Assembly: GCF_030812675.1 (NCBI RefSeq)
Contig: NZ_JAUSTE010000004.1
Span: 124,001 to 188,000, forward strand
Source: Sinomonas atrocyanea
GTDB lineage: Bacteria; Actinomycetota; Actinomycetes; Actinomycetales; Micrococcaceae
Length of the DNA: 64,000 nt
Direction of reading: 5' to 3'
Both the position numbers and the translations under genes were made by a program. The notes beneath the pieces were generated by a model that saw only the letters and a list, made by a program, of their open reading frames with translations, made no database searches and was not told where the DNA came from. This document shows positions 42,322 to 50,689 of the stretch, piece after piece; within the stretch, counting starts at the first letter, position 1, and each line of letters opens with the position of its first letter.

Positions 42322-43485
42322 TCAGAGCGTGAAGACCCTTCGGCGCAGCTGGGCGCCGAGCTGCCCGATCTCTGTCAGGAAGCCGTCGTGGCCGATCTTG
42401 GCGTCGATCGAGTGCACCGGGACCTCGCCGGGAAGGGCCCGGGCGAGCTCGTCGCTCTGCTCCGGGAAGTAGAGCCGGTCCGAGTTCACCGAGGCGAGGA
42501 AGAACTCCGCCTTGGCTCCGGCGAGCGCCCGCTGCACGCCGCCGCGGCCGCGGCCCACGTCGTGGCTCATGAGCGCCTCGGTGAGCGCCACGTAGCTGTT
42601 GGCGTCGAAGCGTCCGGCGAGCTTCTCCGCCTGGTGGTCGAGGTAGCTCTCCACCTGGTAGCGGCCCCGCTCGGCGGCGCCACCGGGCGCCTCGAGCGGA
42701 TTCTCGGCGCCCTGGCCGCGTCGGCCGAACCGGAAGTTCAGCTCGGCCTCGGAACGGTAGGAGATGTGGGCGATGCGCCGGGCCAGGCCGAGGCCCGCCA
42801 CCGGCGCGGGACCGCCGTAGTAGTCGCCGCCGCGGTACGCCGGGTCCTGGCGGATGGCGAGGAGCTGCGCCTGCGCGAGGGCGATCTGCTCTGCGGTCGA
42901 GTACGCGCCGATGGCCACGACCACGCAGTGGCGCACCCGGTCCGGGTACATCGCTGCCCATTCGAGGGCCCGGGCGCCGCCCATGGACCCTCCCACCACG
43001 GCGTGCCAGCGCCGGATCCCCAGCCGGTCCGCGAGCCGGGCCTCGGCGCGGACCGAGTCGCGGATCGTCACGAACGGGAACCGGGAGCCCCACGGGACGC
43101 CCTCGGGGTCGAGGCTGCTGGGCCCGGTGCTGCCGTAGCAGCCCCCGAGCATGTTGGCCGCGACGACGAAGTACTTCTCGGTGTCCACGGGCTTGCCCGG
43201 CCCGACGAGCGCGTCCCACCAGCCGGGCTCCTCGCCGTGGCCCTTGGCTACGTGCGTGTCGCCGGTGAGGGCGTGCTGGATCAGGACGGCGTTGGAGGAG
43301 TCCGCGTCGAGCGTGCCCCACGTCTCGTAGGAGAGCTCGACCTCGGGCAGTGCGCCGCCGGCTTCGAGCTGGAGGGCGCCGACGCCGGCGGTGAGCACGA
43401 CGCCGTCCTGCCGCGGCGCCGTCGTCCGCTCGCTGCCGGGCGCGGTGGCTGCGCCGGGCATGCCCGGGCGGTCGAGGAGCGTCAC
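42322..43485 (-). CDS. metX: Homoserine O-acetyltransferase
   Basis: 387 aa. It acetylates homoserine for methionine synthesis. An alpha/beta hydrolase fold with the nucleophile in GGSMGGARALEW, Asp in SVNSDRLYFPEQ and His in IGHDGFLTE. VELSYETWGTLDADSSNAVL and HALTGDTHVAKG are family blocks. GTG 43485 overlaps the metY stop (GTGA), so both are expressed from the SAM-IV-controlled transcript. Confidence 0.95.
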   Translation of the reverse strand: MTLLDRPGMPGAATAPGSERTTAPRQDGVVLTAGVGALQLEAGGALPEVELSYETWGTLDADSSNAVLIQHALTGDTHVAKGHGEEPGWWDALVGPGKPVDTEKYFVVAANMLGGCYGSTGPSSLDPEGVPWGSRFPFVTIRDSVRAEARLADRLGIRRWHAVVGGSMGGARALEWAAMYPDRVRHCVVVAIGAYSTAEQIALAQAQLLAIRQDPAYRGGDYYGGPAPVAGLGLARRIAHISYRSEAELNFRFGRRGQGAENPLEAPGGAAERGRYQVESYLDHQAEKLAGRFDANSYVALTEALMSHDVGRGRGGVQRALAGAKAEFFLASVNSDRLYFPEQSDELARALPGEVPVHSIDAKIGHDGFLTEIGQLGAQLRRRVFTL

Positions 43486-44861
43486 GCGACGGGCTCCCCC
43501 AGCCGGGCCCCGTCCTGGGACTGCCCGACGGCGGCTGCCGCGGCGAAGCCGGCCTCGAGGTCGGCCAGGATGTCGTCGATGCTCTCGAGCCCGACGGCGA
43601 GGCGCACGAGCCCGGGGGTCACGCCCGCGGCGCGCTGCTGCTCCGCGGTGAGCTGGGCGTGGGTGGTGGAGGCCGGGTGGATCACGAGCGAGCGGACGTC
43701 GCCGATGTTGGCCACGTGGGAGTGCAGCGACAGGGCGTCCACGAAGGCCGCCCCCGCCGCGGCGGGGTCCACGCCCTCGGCCGCCGCGAGCTCGAAGGAC
43801 ACGATCGCGCCGGTGCCCTTCGGGGCGTACTTGCGGCCGAGCTCGTGCCAGGGGCTCGAGGGCAGGCCGGCGTAGGCGACGGCCTCGACGTCGGCCCTCG
43901 CCTCGAGCCAGCGCGCGACCTTCTGGGCGTTCTCGACATGGCGCTCGACGCGCAGGGAGAGCGTCTCGATGCCCTGGGCGATGAGGAACGCGTTGAACGG
44001 CGAGACCGCGGAGCCGAGGTCGCGGAGCAGCTGGACCCGGGCCTTGAGGATGTAGGCGAGGTTGGCCCCGAGGGCGCCGCCGACGCCGAGGTCGCGGGCG
44101 AACACGAGCCCGTTGTAGCTCTCGTCCGGGGTGTTGAAGCCCGGGAAGCGGGCGGGGTCCTGGGCGTAGTCGAAGCTGCCGCCGTCCACGATCACCCCGG
44201 CGATCGCCGAGCCGTGGCCGCCGAGGTACTTCGTGGCCGAGTGGACCACGACGTCGGCGCCGTGCTCGAGCGGGCGCACGAGGTACGGGGTGGCGACGGT
44301 GTTGTCGATGATGAGCGGGACCCCGGCCGCGTGCGCGGCGTCGGCGACGGCCTCGATGTCGAGGACGTTCTGGCGCGGGTTGGAGATCGACTCGGCGAAG
44401 AACGCCTTGGTGGTGGGCCGGACGGCGGCCTTCCACTCGTCCAGGCTGTCCGGGTCCTCGACGAAGGTGACCTCGATGCCGAACTTGGCGAAGGTGTGCT
44501 TGAGCAGGTTGTAGGTGCCGCCGTACAGGCTCGCGCTCGCGACCACGTGGTCGCCGGACTCGGCGACGTTGAGGAGCGAGTAGGTCGTCGCGGCCTGGCC
44601 CGAGGAGAGCAGGAGCGCGGCGACGCCGCCCTCGAGGCTCGCGATGCGCTGCTCGACCGCGTCCTGGGTCGGGTTCCCGATGCGCGTGTAGATGGGGGCG
44701 AGCTCCGCGAGCGCGAAGCGCTTCGCGGCGCTCTGGGCGCTCGGGAATACGAACGAGGTGGTCTGGTAGATCGGCAGGGCCCGGGCACCGGTCTCGGCAT
44801 CCGGGGTCTGGCCGACGTGGATCTGGCGGGTCTCGAAGGACCACTGGGGGTTGCCGGACAT
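43482..44861 (-). CDS. metY: O-acetylhomoserine aminocarboxypropyltransferase
   Basis: 459 aa. A PLP enzyme of the Cys/Met metabolism family that makes homocysteine from O-acetylhomoserine and sulfide. Blocks: [67 protein letters not shown] and the PLP lysine in [17 protein letters not shown] precedes ATG 44861. A SAM-IV riboswitch occupies the leader. metX follows with overlapping codons. Confidence 0.95.
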   Translation of the reverse strand: MSGNPQWSFETRQIHVGQTPDAETGARALPIYQTTSFVFPSAQSAAKRFALAELAPIYTRIGNPTQDAVEQRIASLEGGVAALLLSSGQAATTYSLLNVAESGDHVVASASLYGGTYNLLKHTFAKFGIEVTFVEDPDSLDEWKAAVRPTTKAFFAESISNPRQNVLDIEAVADAAHAAGVPLIIDNTVATPYLVRPLEHGADVVVHSATKYLGGHGSAIAGVIVDGGSFDYAQDPARFPGFNTPDESYNGLVFARDLGVGGALGANLAYILKARVQLLRDLGSAVSPFNAFLIAQGIETLSLRVERHVENAQKVARWLEARADVEAVAYAGLPSSPWHELGRKYAPKGTGAIVSFELAAAEGVDPAAAGAAFVDALSLHSHVANIGDVRSLVIHPASTTHAQLTAEQQRAAGVTPGLVRLAVGLESIDDILADLEAGFAAAAAVGQSQDGARLGEPVA

Positions 44862-44876
44862 AGCAAGCTCCTCTGC

Positions 44877-44990
44877 GCTGCGCTTGACCGGCGGCTCTCG
44901 CCGGCCCAGGTCTTCACCCGGGGCACCCCACCGCGGCGGGGGGGTTGCCGGCCAGCGAACCGGGGTTTGGCGCTGGCGCTCATGACCTAT
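44877..44990 (-). ncRNA. SAM-IV riboswitch
   Basis: The minus-strand leader of metY reads GGTCATGAGCGCCAGCG, CTGGCCGGCAACCC, GCGGTGGGGTGCCCCGGGTG, then GACCTGG, the conserved string of SAM-IV. P1 is AGGTC with GACCT. The downstream hairpin CCGGCG/CGCCGG (44888-44893 with 44899-44904) and CAAGCGC correspond to the outer part of the SAM-IV fold. The family binds S-adenosylmethionine and represses sulfur-amino-acid genes in actinobacteria. The start codon is 16 nt downstream of the element, so translational control (ribosome-site masking) is the likely mode. Confidence 0.92.
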
Positions 44991-45066
44991 GGCACGAGTG
45001 TAGGGGCGGCCGCGAGGGGCCCCGAAGACTGTGACCGTCTGTGACTTGGCACCCTCGGGCGCCCCT

Positions 45067-46365
45067 TCAGCCCTCCATGAGGCGGCGCCGGTGCCTCAGC
45101 TCCCTCACCCAGGCCCGGGTGGCGGCCGGCGCGAAGGGCGAGGGGCCGCCGTCGGCCGCCTCGAGGTCCGGCAGGAGCGGCCCCGCGGCCCGCAGCGCCG
45201 CCGCGAGGACCCCCTCCGCTGCCCTGGCGGGGAGCCCGAGCTCGCCCGCCCACGCGAGGAAGTGCCGCCGGGAGATCCCGGTGCGCTTGCCTCCCAGCGG
45301 CAGGGCCAGCGACTTGTCGCCGTACGGGACGGTCGAGGGGATGTCGTAGACCGGCGCGACCGCCCACTCCCCCGGCACAGCGAGCCCGCGGACCACCGAG
45401 ACATTCTTGGCGTGCAGGTCGCCGTTGCCGGTGAGCCATGCGAAGGCCCCCTGCAGCGCCAGGCTCCGCAGGGCCGGCAGGGGCGCCGCGCAGTGGGCGG
45501 CGACACCCCGGCACAGCTCCTCGTAGCTCACGTTGTACTTGTCCGCGGGGTACAGGCCGAGCAGCTGCGAGCCGTCCTCGACGGCCAGGCGGAGGACGGC
45601 GGTCTCCCGGGCGGCTGTCCCGCCGGTGCCGGGCGTTCGGGCGGGCCGGTCGAAGCGCTCGACGAGCAGCCCGGCGCGCCCCGCGACGTCGTGCACGAGC
45701 CTGACCGGGCTCACCGGGATCCGCAGCCTGGCCGCGTACCGGTACATGAGGTGCTCGTTCTCGACCACATGCGGGAATTCCGGGGCGTTGAGCTTGAGGA
45801 TGTAGCTCCGGCCGGACTGGGCCGCGGGCACGGAGATCATCCCGGCGCTCACCTTGTCCTGCACCCCGGCGAGCGCCTTCGGGTCCACGAGGTTCGGATC
45901 GTCCAGGAGCCTGGCGAAGTCCGGGGTGCGGCGGGGATCCAGGACTACCGCCTGCTCCTCCGGGGCGCCCCGGGCGCCGTCCCGCACCCCTGTCCCGCCG
46001 CCGGGCTCCCCTGCCGCGCCCGCGCCGGGGAGCGGCTCGCCGTGGGGGACGATCTGCACGTCGCCCACGGGGTCCGAGCCGGCGGCCATGAGGAGCCCGA
46101 GCTCGTCGTCGGCGCTGGTCTTGACGGCCCGGCGGAGCGAGGCGAGCCGCCGGCCCTCCGGCAGGAGGCCGGTGAAGAACGGCGGGACGGCCCCCGCTCC
46201 GGTCACGACCGGGCGGCCCGTGAGCGGGAGGGTGCTGGCGACGGGCTCGCCGCCGGAGGAGACGTAGGCGGGCAGGTAGGCGAAGCGGGTCCCCCCGTCG
46301 AACCGCTCGAGGCGGGCGGCGAGGACCCCGGCCTTGTACACGTCGGCGATCCGGTGCCGGGTCAT
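45067..46365 (-). CDS. hipA: HipA-family serine/threonine kinase toxin
   Basis: 432 aa, full length. The N-terminal HipA domain contains ARLERFDGGTRFAYLPAYVSSG and VPPFFTGLLPEG. The kinase core has the G-x-Q-x-K ATP loop (GVQDKVSAGM), the catalytic GNGDLHAKN near residue 315 and the metal-binding YDIPST. Related HipA proteins phosphorylate aminoacyl-tRNA synthetases (GltX) and arrest growth. ATG 46365 overlaps the hipB stop (ATGA). A low-complexity Gly/Ala insertion is seen at about 128-150 (LPGAGAAGEPGGG). Confidence 0.9.
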   Translation of the reverse strand: MTRHRIADVYKAGVLAARLERFDGGTRFAYLPAYVSSGGEPVASTLPLTGRPVVTGAGAVPPFFTGLLPEGRRLASLRRAVKTSADDELGLLMAAGSDPVGDVQIVPHGEPLPGAGAAGEPGGGTGVRDGARGAPEEQAVVLDPRRTPDFARLLDDPNLVDPKALAGVQDKVSAGMISVPAAQSGRSYILKLNAPEFPHVVENEHLMYRYAARLRIPVSPVRLVHDVAGRAGLLVERFDRPARTPGTGGTAARETAVLRLAVEDGSQLLGLYPADKYNVSYEELCRGVAAHCAAPLPALRSLALQGAFAWLTGNGDLHAKNVSVVRGLAVPGEWAVAPVYDIPSTVPYGDKSLALPLGGKRTGISRRHFLAWAGELGLPARAAEGVLAAALRAAGPLLPDLEAADGGPSPFAPAATRAWVRELRHRRRLMEG

Positions 46366-46628
46366 GGGGACTCCCCCCTGCCGGCCAGGCGCAGCTCGAG
46401 CCCGAGCGCGTCGAGGAGCGCTTCGAGGGCGTCGAGCTGGACGCTCGCCTTGGCCTGCTCGACGAACCGGACGAACCGCTCGCTCACCCCGGCGAGCTCG
46501 GCGAGGTCCTGCTGTGTCAGTCCGAGCGCCCGACGGCGGGCCCGAACCTCGTCGGCGACCGCCCTGCTGAGCCTGCCCACACGCCTCCCCCGCTTCCCCG
46601 CCGCGGACCGCGGGTCCGGCGCCGGCAT
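46362..46628 (-). CDS. hipB: HipB-family antitoxin (HTH)
   Basis: 88 aa. A basic N-terminal arm (GKRGRRVGRLSRAV) precedes a Cro/C1-type HTH at about 27-75 (RRALGLTQQDLAELAGVSERFVRFVEQ ... LEALLDALGLEL). It should neutralise HipA and repress the operon. Two inverted-repeat boxes of matching sequence (46648-46663 and 46720-46735) upstream are its probable operators. It is the first gene of hipBA and overlaps hipA. Confidence 0.88.
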   Translation of the reverse strand: MPAPDPRSAAGKRGRRVGRLSRAVADEVRARRRALGLTQQDLAELAGVSERFVRFVEQAKASVQLDALEALLDALGLELRLAGRGESP

Positions 46629-46647
46629 CCCGGACGCAGCACCTCAC

Positions 46648-46663
46648 CGGCACGAACGTTCCG
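46648..46663. promoter_or_regulatory. HipB operator candidate, proximal
   Basis: CGGCACGAACGTTCCG, an imperfect copy of the distal palindrome, 20 bp upstream of the hipB start. Confidence 0.6.
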
Positions 46664-46719
46664 CTCACCAGCTTGCGCGGCCGGATCGTGTGAGTCAAGC
46701 CACAGTGCGGTCGCCAAAC

Positions 46720-46735
46720 CGGCACGATCGTGCCG
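46720..46735. promoter_or_regulatory. HipB operator candidate, distal
   Basis: CGGCACGATCGTGCCG, a perfect 16-bp palindrome. Its centre is 72 bp (about seven helical turns) from that of the proximal copy, compatible with looping or cooperative binding. Confidence 0.65.
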
Positions 46736-46761
46736 CTGGCGGTCCGCGGAGGTGCCGATGG

Positions 46762-46803
46762 TTCTTAGAGCGGTCTTAGACGGCCGGCCGGATGATGGGG
46801 TCC
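46762..46803 (+). promoter_or_regulatory. OmpR-type direct-repeat box and promoter of the PAP2 gene
   Basis: CTTAGA at 46764-46769 and 46775-46780 (period 11 bp) within TTCTTAGAGCGGTCTTAGA. Exactly 10 bp later lies GATGAT (46791-46796), which ends 7 nt before ATG 46804 and fits a leaderless -10. The same arrangement recurs at 59097-59132. The geometry is that of OmpR-family sites such as the PmrA box (CTTAAG-N5-CTTAAG). Confidence 0.65.
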
Positions 46804-47547
46804 ATGACGACCTCCCACGACGCGTCGCCCCGGCCTCGGGCCTGGGCCGACCTCCCCGCGCGCAGCCGGCTCCTCCACCTGCCCACGCTCAAGCACTGGA
46901 TCCTCGTCCCCGTGCTGATGAGCGTCGTGGTGCTGGCCCTCGGCTTCGCCGCGACCACGAGCGCGTACACGAACGCCGAGTTCAACGTGGACGCGTGGAT
47001 GAGCCTGCACCACGTGTCGTGGATGAACACCGTCGCGCTGGCACTCGAGCAGATCCTCGGCCCCAAGGGCGCGATCGTGATCCTCGTCGTGGTGCTCGCG
47101 GTCCTGTGGTTCGTGCGGCGCACCCCGGTGGACGCGATCGCTGTCGTCGGCATCACCGGCTTCGGCTGGGTCTACAGCCTGATCTTCAAGTACGCCGTCC
47201 ACCGCCAGCGTCCCGACCAGGGCCTGCTCGCGCACCCCATCTCCGACGCCATGGACCCCAACAGCTTCCCGAGCGGCCACGTCTGCTTCGCGGTCTCGCT
47301 CACGATCGCGCTGTACTTCCTGCTCCGCCACACGCGCTGGGGCGTCTGGGTCCTGGCCATCGGCTTCGCGGCCTCGGTCTTCGTTGCGTGGACCCGTGTG
47401 TACGTGGGTATGCACTACCCGATGGACGTCCTCGTCTCCTTCCCCGCCTCGATCGCCGGGATCTTCCTCTTCGCGGGCCTGTGGAACCGCCTCGTGCCGC
47501 CGGTGCTGGCCAGGCTGCCCTTCGTCACCCGACCCGAAAGCCGCTGA
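46804..47547 (+). CDS. PAP2-family phosphatase
   Basis: 247 aa, about six membrane helices. The three PAP2 motifs are K-x6-RP (KYAVHRQRPDQ), FPSGH and R-x5-H-x3-D (TRVYVGMHYPMD). It is probably a lipid phosphatase such as an undecaprenyl-diphosphate or phosphatidylglycerophosphate phosphatase. I use ATG 46804, because a -10 element ends 7 nt upstream; ATG 46792 lies inside that element. Cotranscribed with DedA (7-bp gap), possibly through to the two-component system. Confidence 0.9.
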   Translation: MTTSHDASPRPRAWADLPARSRLLHLPTLKHWILVPVLMSVVVLALGFAATTSAYTNAEFNVDAWMSLHHVSWMNTVALALEQILGPKGAIVILVVVLAVLWFVRRTPVDAIAVVGITGFGWVYSLIFKYAVHRQRPDQGLLAHPISDAMDPNSFPSGHVCFAVSLTIALYFLLRHTRWGVWVLAIGFAASVFVAWTRVYVGMHYPMDVLVSFPASIAGIFLFAGLWNRLVPPVLARLPFVTRPESR

Positions 47548-47554
47548 TACCGCC

Positions 47555-48184
47555 ATGCTCGATCCCACTGCACTCCTGACCGCAGCCGGCCCCTGGGTGC
47601 TCGGCGTCATCGCCCTCATGGTCTTCATCGAGTCCGGGCTCCTCTTCCCCTTCCTACCCGGGGACTCCCTGCTGTTCACCGTGGGCCTGCTGCACGTCCA
47701 GCTCGGGCTGAGCCTCCCGCTGCTCATCCTCGTGGTGGCGGCCGCGGCCGTCGCGGGCGACCAGGCCGGCTACCTGCTCGGCCGGTTCGTGGGCAAGCGC
47801 TGGTTCCGCGCCGACGCGCGCGTGCTCAAGCTCTCCTACCTCGACAGCGCCGAGGAGTTCTTCGGCCGGTACGGCGGCCGCGCCCTCGTGCTCGCCCGGT
47901 TCGTGCCGATCGTGCGCACCTACGTCCCGCTCGCGGCAGGCATGGCCCATTACCCCTACCGCCGCTTCATCGGCTGGAACGTGCTCGGCGGCGTCGCCTG
48001 GTCGGTGGCGATCACGCTGCTGGGCGTGTGGCTCGGCCACGTCGAGTTCATTGCGAAGAACATCGACATCCTCTCCGTGCTGATCGTCGCCGCCTCGGTC
48101 ATCCCCATAGGCCTCGAGATCTGGCGCCGCCGCCGCAAGGCCGCCCAGCCCGAGCCGGAGCCCGTGGGCGTCGAGCAGGACTGA
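47555..48184 (+). CDS. DedA-family membrane protein
   Basis: 209 aa, about five to six helices. DedA signatures FIESGLLFPFLPGDSLLF, GRFVGKRWF, FGRYGGRALVLARFVPIVRTYVPLAAGMAHYPYRRFI. DedA/UptA-type proteins help to return undecaprenyl phosphate or phospholipids across the membrane. Directly behind a PAP2 phosphatase, which suggests the two act on one lipid carrier cycle. The C-terminus is charged and ends in Glu/Pro repeats. Confidence 0.92.
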   Translation: MLDPTALLTAAGPWVLGVIALMVFIESGLLFPFLPGDSLLFTVGLLHVQLGLSLPLLILVVAAAAVAGDQAGYLLGRFVGKRWFRADARVLKLSYLDSAEEFFGRYGGRALVLARFVPIVRTYVPLAAGMAHYPYRRFIGWNVLGGVAWSVAITLLGVWLGHVEFIAKNIDILSVLIVAASVIPIGLEIWRRRRKAAQPEPEPVGVEQD

Positions 48185-48227
48185 GCCCGGGCCTGCGCGC
48201 ACCCAGGCGTCCGGAGGCCGCGCTTGG

Positions 48228-48240
48228 CACAATGTCAGCC
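48228..48240 (+). promoter_or_regulatory. Leaderless-type promoter of the response regulator
   Basis: CACAAT (48228-48233) ends 7 nt before ATG 48241. The same hexamer and spacing occur before the MhqD-like gene. Confidence 0.45.
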
Positions 48241-48909
48241 ATGACTGCCACGCCCCGCGTCCTGCTCGTCGAGGACGACCCCCAGCTCGGCCCGCTCATG
48301 GCGGAGCTGCTCGGTGACGACTTCGAGGTGGTCCTCGCCCCGGACGGGCGGGAGGGCCTCCGGCTGGCGCTCGGAGGCGACTGGGATGCCCTCGTGGTGG
48401 ACCGCGGCCTCCCCCTGGTGGACGGCGTCTCGCTCGTGAAGTCGATCCGCGCCCGGGGGCTCGCCGTGCCGGTCCTCATCCTGACGGCCCTCGGCAGCGT
48501 CCCGGACAGGGTCGAGGGCCTCGACGCCGGCGCCAACGACTATCTGGTCAAGCCCTTCGACTCCGACGAGCTGGCCGCGAGGCTCCGCGCGCTCACGAGG
48601 ACCTACGGCCCGCCCGCCCCGGCGCTGCTGCCCGTCGGGTCCTGGGACCTCGACCCGGCGGCGCGCGTGCTGACCTCGCCGTACGGGCACCGCGTCGAGC
48701 TCTCGGCCGCCGAGTCGTCGCTGCTGGCGCGGCTTGCGGCGGAGCCTGACCGGGTGCACTCGCGGGCCGAGCTCCTCGCGTCCGTGTTCGACGCCGGCGA
48801 CACGCCCGGCGTCGTCGACACCTACGTCCACTACCTCAGGAAGAAGACGGACAGGACCGTGATCAGGACCGTGCACGGCGTCGGCTACCAGCTCGGCGGC
48901 CTCGAATGA
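48241..48909 (+). CDS. OmpR/PhoB-family response regulator
   Basis: 222 aa. Receiver domain about 1-118 with VEDD at 10-13, phospho-acceptor D54 and K in DYLVKPF. C-terminal winged helix about 130-220 (VELSAAESSLLARLA, VVDTYVHYLRKKTDRTVIRTVHGVGYQL). The in-frame ATG at 48232 would add three residues; the promoter geometry favours 48241. It overlaps the kinase gene (ATGA). It is the only OmpR-type regulator in the window, hence the first candidate for the CTTAGA boxes. Confidence 0.93.
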   Translation: MTATPRVLLVEDDPQLGPLMAELLGDDFEVVLAPDGREGLRLALGGDWDALVVDRGLPLVDGVSLVKSIRARGLAVPVLILTALGSVPDRVEGLDAGANDYLVKPFDSDELAARLRALTRTYGPPAPALLPVGSWDLDPAARVLTSPYGHRVELSAAESSLLARLAAEPDRVHSRAELLASVFDAGDTPGVVDTYVHYLRKKTDRTVIRTVHGVGYQLGGLE

Positions 48910-49949
48910 CCGCGCGGCCCGGGCGCGGGCGCCCGAGCTTCCCGCGGCGCCGCCCCGCCAACTCGGACGAGGCCGCCCTGCGGAGGGCCGCGCTGAAGGT
49001 GGGGCTGCAGATCGCGGCCGCCGTCGCCGTCGTCGTCGTGCTCCTCCTCGCCGCTGCCGCCGTCTTCATCTGGGTCAAGTCCCAGCCCTCGGAGATCGCC
49101 GCGCATGCCGCGCGCCGCGGGCAGCAGATCCTCCTGGACACGGTGGACGTCTTCGGCGCGCTGGTCGCGGGCGGCGTGTTCGGGATTGTGCTCGCCGGCG
49201 TGGTCGGCGCGCTCGTGGCGCGGCAGGCGGTCAGGCCGCTGGGCGAGTCGCTCGCCCTCCAGCGCAGCTTCGTCCAGGACGCGAGCCACGAGCTGCGTAC
49301 GCCGCTGACGGTCCTGAACACCCGCATCCAGCTCGCGCAGCGGCGCCTGGGACCGGACAGCGAGGCGGCCGGAGTCCTCGCCGAGCTGCGCACCGACTCC
49401 GCCAAGCTCGCCGCCGTCATCGAGGACCTCCTCCACAGCGTCTCCGGCGGACCGGACATCCCGGAGACGCCGACGGACCTCGCCGGGCTCGCCCGGGATG
49501 TCGTGGCGGACGTCGCGGTGCTCGCCGGCGAGCGGGGCATTGCCGTCGCCGCGGACACGCCCGGCGGCGCGGTCCCGGTCGCCGTCGCCCCGGCCCCGCT
49601 GCGGCGCGTGATCGTGGCGCTCGCGGACAACGCGGTCAAGTACACGCCCGACGGCGGCCGGGTCACCGTCGGCGTGCGGGTCTCCGACGGCGGCCGGCCC
49701 CCGGGCCAGGGCACCGCGGCGCTGCTCACCGTCGCGGACACGGGGCCGGGGATCGCCGGGCCGGCGCCCGAGCGGGTCTTCGACCGCTATGCGGGCGGCG
49801 GGACCGCGTCACCGGCCGGCCGGCGGAGCTTCGGGATCGGCCTGGCCCTCGTCCGGGACATCGCCGTGCGCAACGGCGGATCGGTCCGGATCGCGCAGAC
49901 GGGCGCGGCCGGGACGACCATGGAGGTCTCGCTGCCGCTGGCGCGCTGA
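48906..49949 (+). CDS. Sensor histidine kinase (HisKA type)
   Basis: 347 aa. Two transmembrane helices (about 32-57 and 80-107) flank a very short ~22-residue loop (KSQPSEIAAHAARRGQQILLD), so it has almost no extracytoplasmic domain and may sense the membrane itself. HisKA with phospho-acceptor H128 (QDASHELRTPL), then HATPase with N-box ALADNAVKYTPDGG, VADTGPGIAG and FGIGLALVRDI. Couples to the preceding regulator. Confidence 0.92.
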   Translation: MTARPGRGRPSFPRRRPANSDEAALRRAALKVGLQIAAAVAVVVVLLLAAAAVFIWVKSQPSEIAAHAARRGQQILLDTVDVFGALVAGGVFGIVLAGVVGALVARQAVRPLGESLALQRSFVQDASHELRTPLTVLNTRIQLAQRRLGPDSEAAGVLAELRTDSAKLAAVIEDLLHSVSGGPDIPETPTDLAGLARDVVADVAVLAGERGIAVAADTPGGAVPVAVAPAPLRRVIVALADNAVKYTPDGGRVTVGVRVSDGGRPPGQGTAALLTVADTGPGIAGPAPERVFDRYAGGGTASPAGRRSFGIGLALVRDIAVRNGGSVRIAQTGAAGTTMEVSLPLAR

Positions 49950-50019
49950 CGGCGCTGCCTCCGCGTCCCGTCTCAACTAAGGCAACCCTAAGCTGAGGCG
50001 CCCATCACAAAGTGGCACC

Positions 50020-50667
50020 ATGACTTCCATGCGTATGGACCACGTATCTTATGCCTGCGAAGCCGACGGCCTTCTGGCCACGACGGAGCGAATCGCCAAC
50101 GCGCTCGGGGTCGAGGCAGTCAAGGGCGGGGTCCACCCGCGCTTCGGAACCCGCAACATGATCATCCCGCTCACGGACCACCACTACCTCGAGGTCGTCG
50201 AGGTCCTGGACCACCCGGCCTCGGGCAAGGCGCCCTTCGGCCAGGCGGTCCGCGCCCGCAGCGCCGCGGGCGGCGGGTGGATGGGTTGGTGCGTCGAGGT
50301 CGACGACCTCGCCCCCTTCGAGCAGCGCCTCGGCCGCCAGGCCGTCCCCGGCAACCGCAAGTTCCCGGACGGCCGGGAGCTCGTCTGGAAGCAGATCGGC
50401 ATCCTCGGGCTCATCGCCGACCCGCAGGTGCCGTACATGCTCAAGTGGGAGGGGGACCCCTCGCTGCACCCGTCGAACGCCTACCCCGGGACCGTGCGGA
50501 TGAGCCGGCTCACGATCGCCGGCTCGGCCGAGCGCGTCACGGAGTGGCTCGGCGAGCCCGTCGAGCGGCCGCTCGAGGACGTCGCGGTCGAATGGGTCTC
50601 GCCGAAGGGCACCCCCGGCATCATGTCCGTGACGTTCGAGACGGCCGACGGCGCCGTCACGATCTGA
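50020..50667 (+). CDS. VOC/glyoxalase-like domain protein
   Basis: 215 aa. Resembles the Glyoxalase_3 (PF13468) group: MDHVSYACEADGLLATTERIANALG at the N-terminus, GTRNMIIPLTDHHYLEVVEVLDHP, and a second half from GTVRMSRLTIAG. Metal ligands are plausible (H in DHVSY, E in YLEVV), but the reaction is unknown. A weak DtxR-like box lies at 49973-49991. ATG 50020 and 50029 are both possible. Confidence 0.8.
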   Translation: MTSMRMDHVSYACEADGLLATTERIANALGVEAVKGGVHPRFGTRNMIIPLTDHHYLEVVEVLDHPASGKAPFGQAVRARSAAGGGWMGWCVEVDDLAPFEQRLGRQAVPGNRKFPDGRELVWKQIGILGLIADPQVPYMLKWEGDPSLHPSNAYPGTVRMSRLTIAGSAERVTEWLGEPVERPLEDVAVEWVSPKGTPGIMSVTFETADGAVTI

Positions 50668-50689
50668 CACGACCGCGCCGTCGACCGCC

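Noticed and set aside
42322-44844. 840-aa minus frame apparently joining metX to an upstream region
   Set aside because: The N-terminal 450 residues are a frame-shifted shadow of metY; metX begins at GTG 43485.
46641-46740. CRP site around CGTGTGAGTCAAGCCACAG
   Set aside because: Spacing is 7 rather than 6 and the second half is CCACA; weaker than the three accepted sites.
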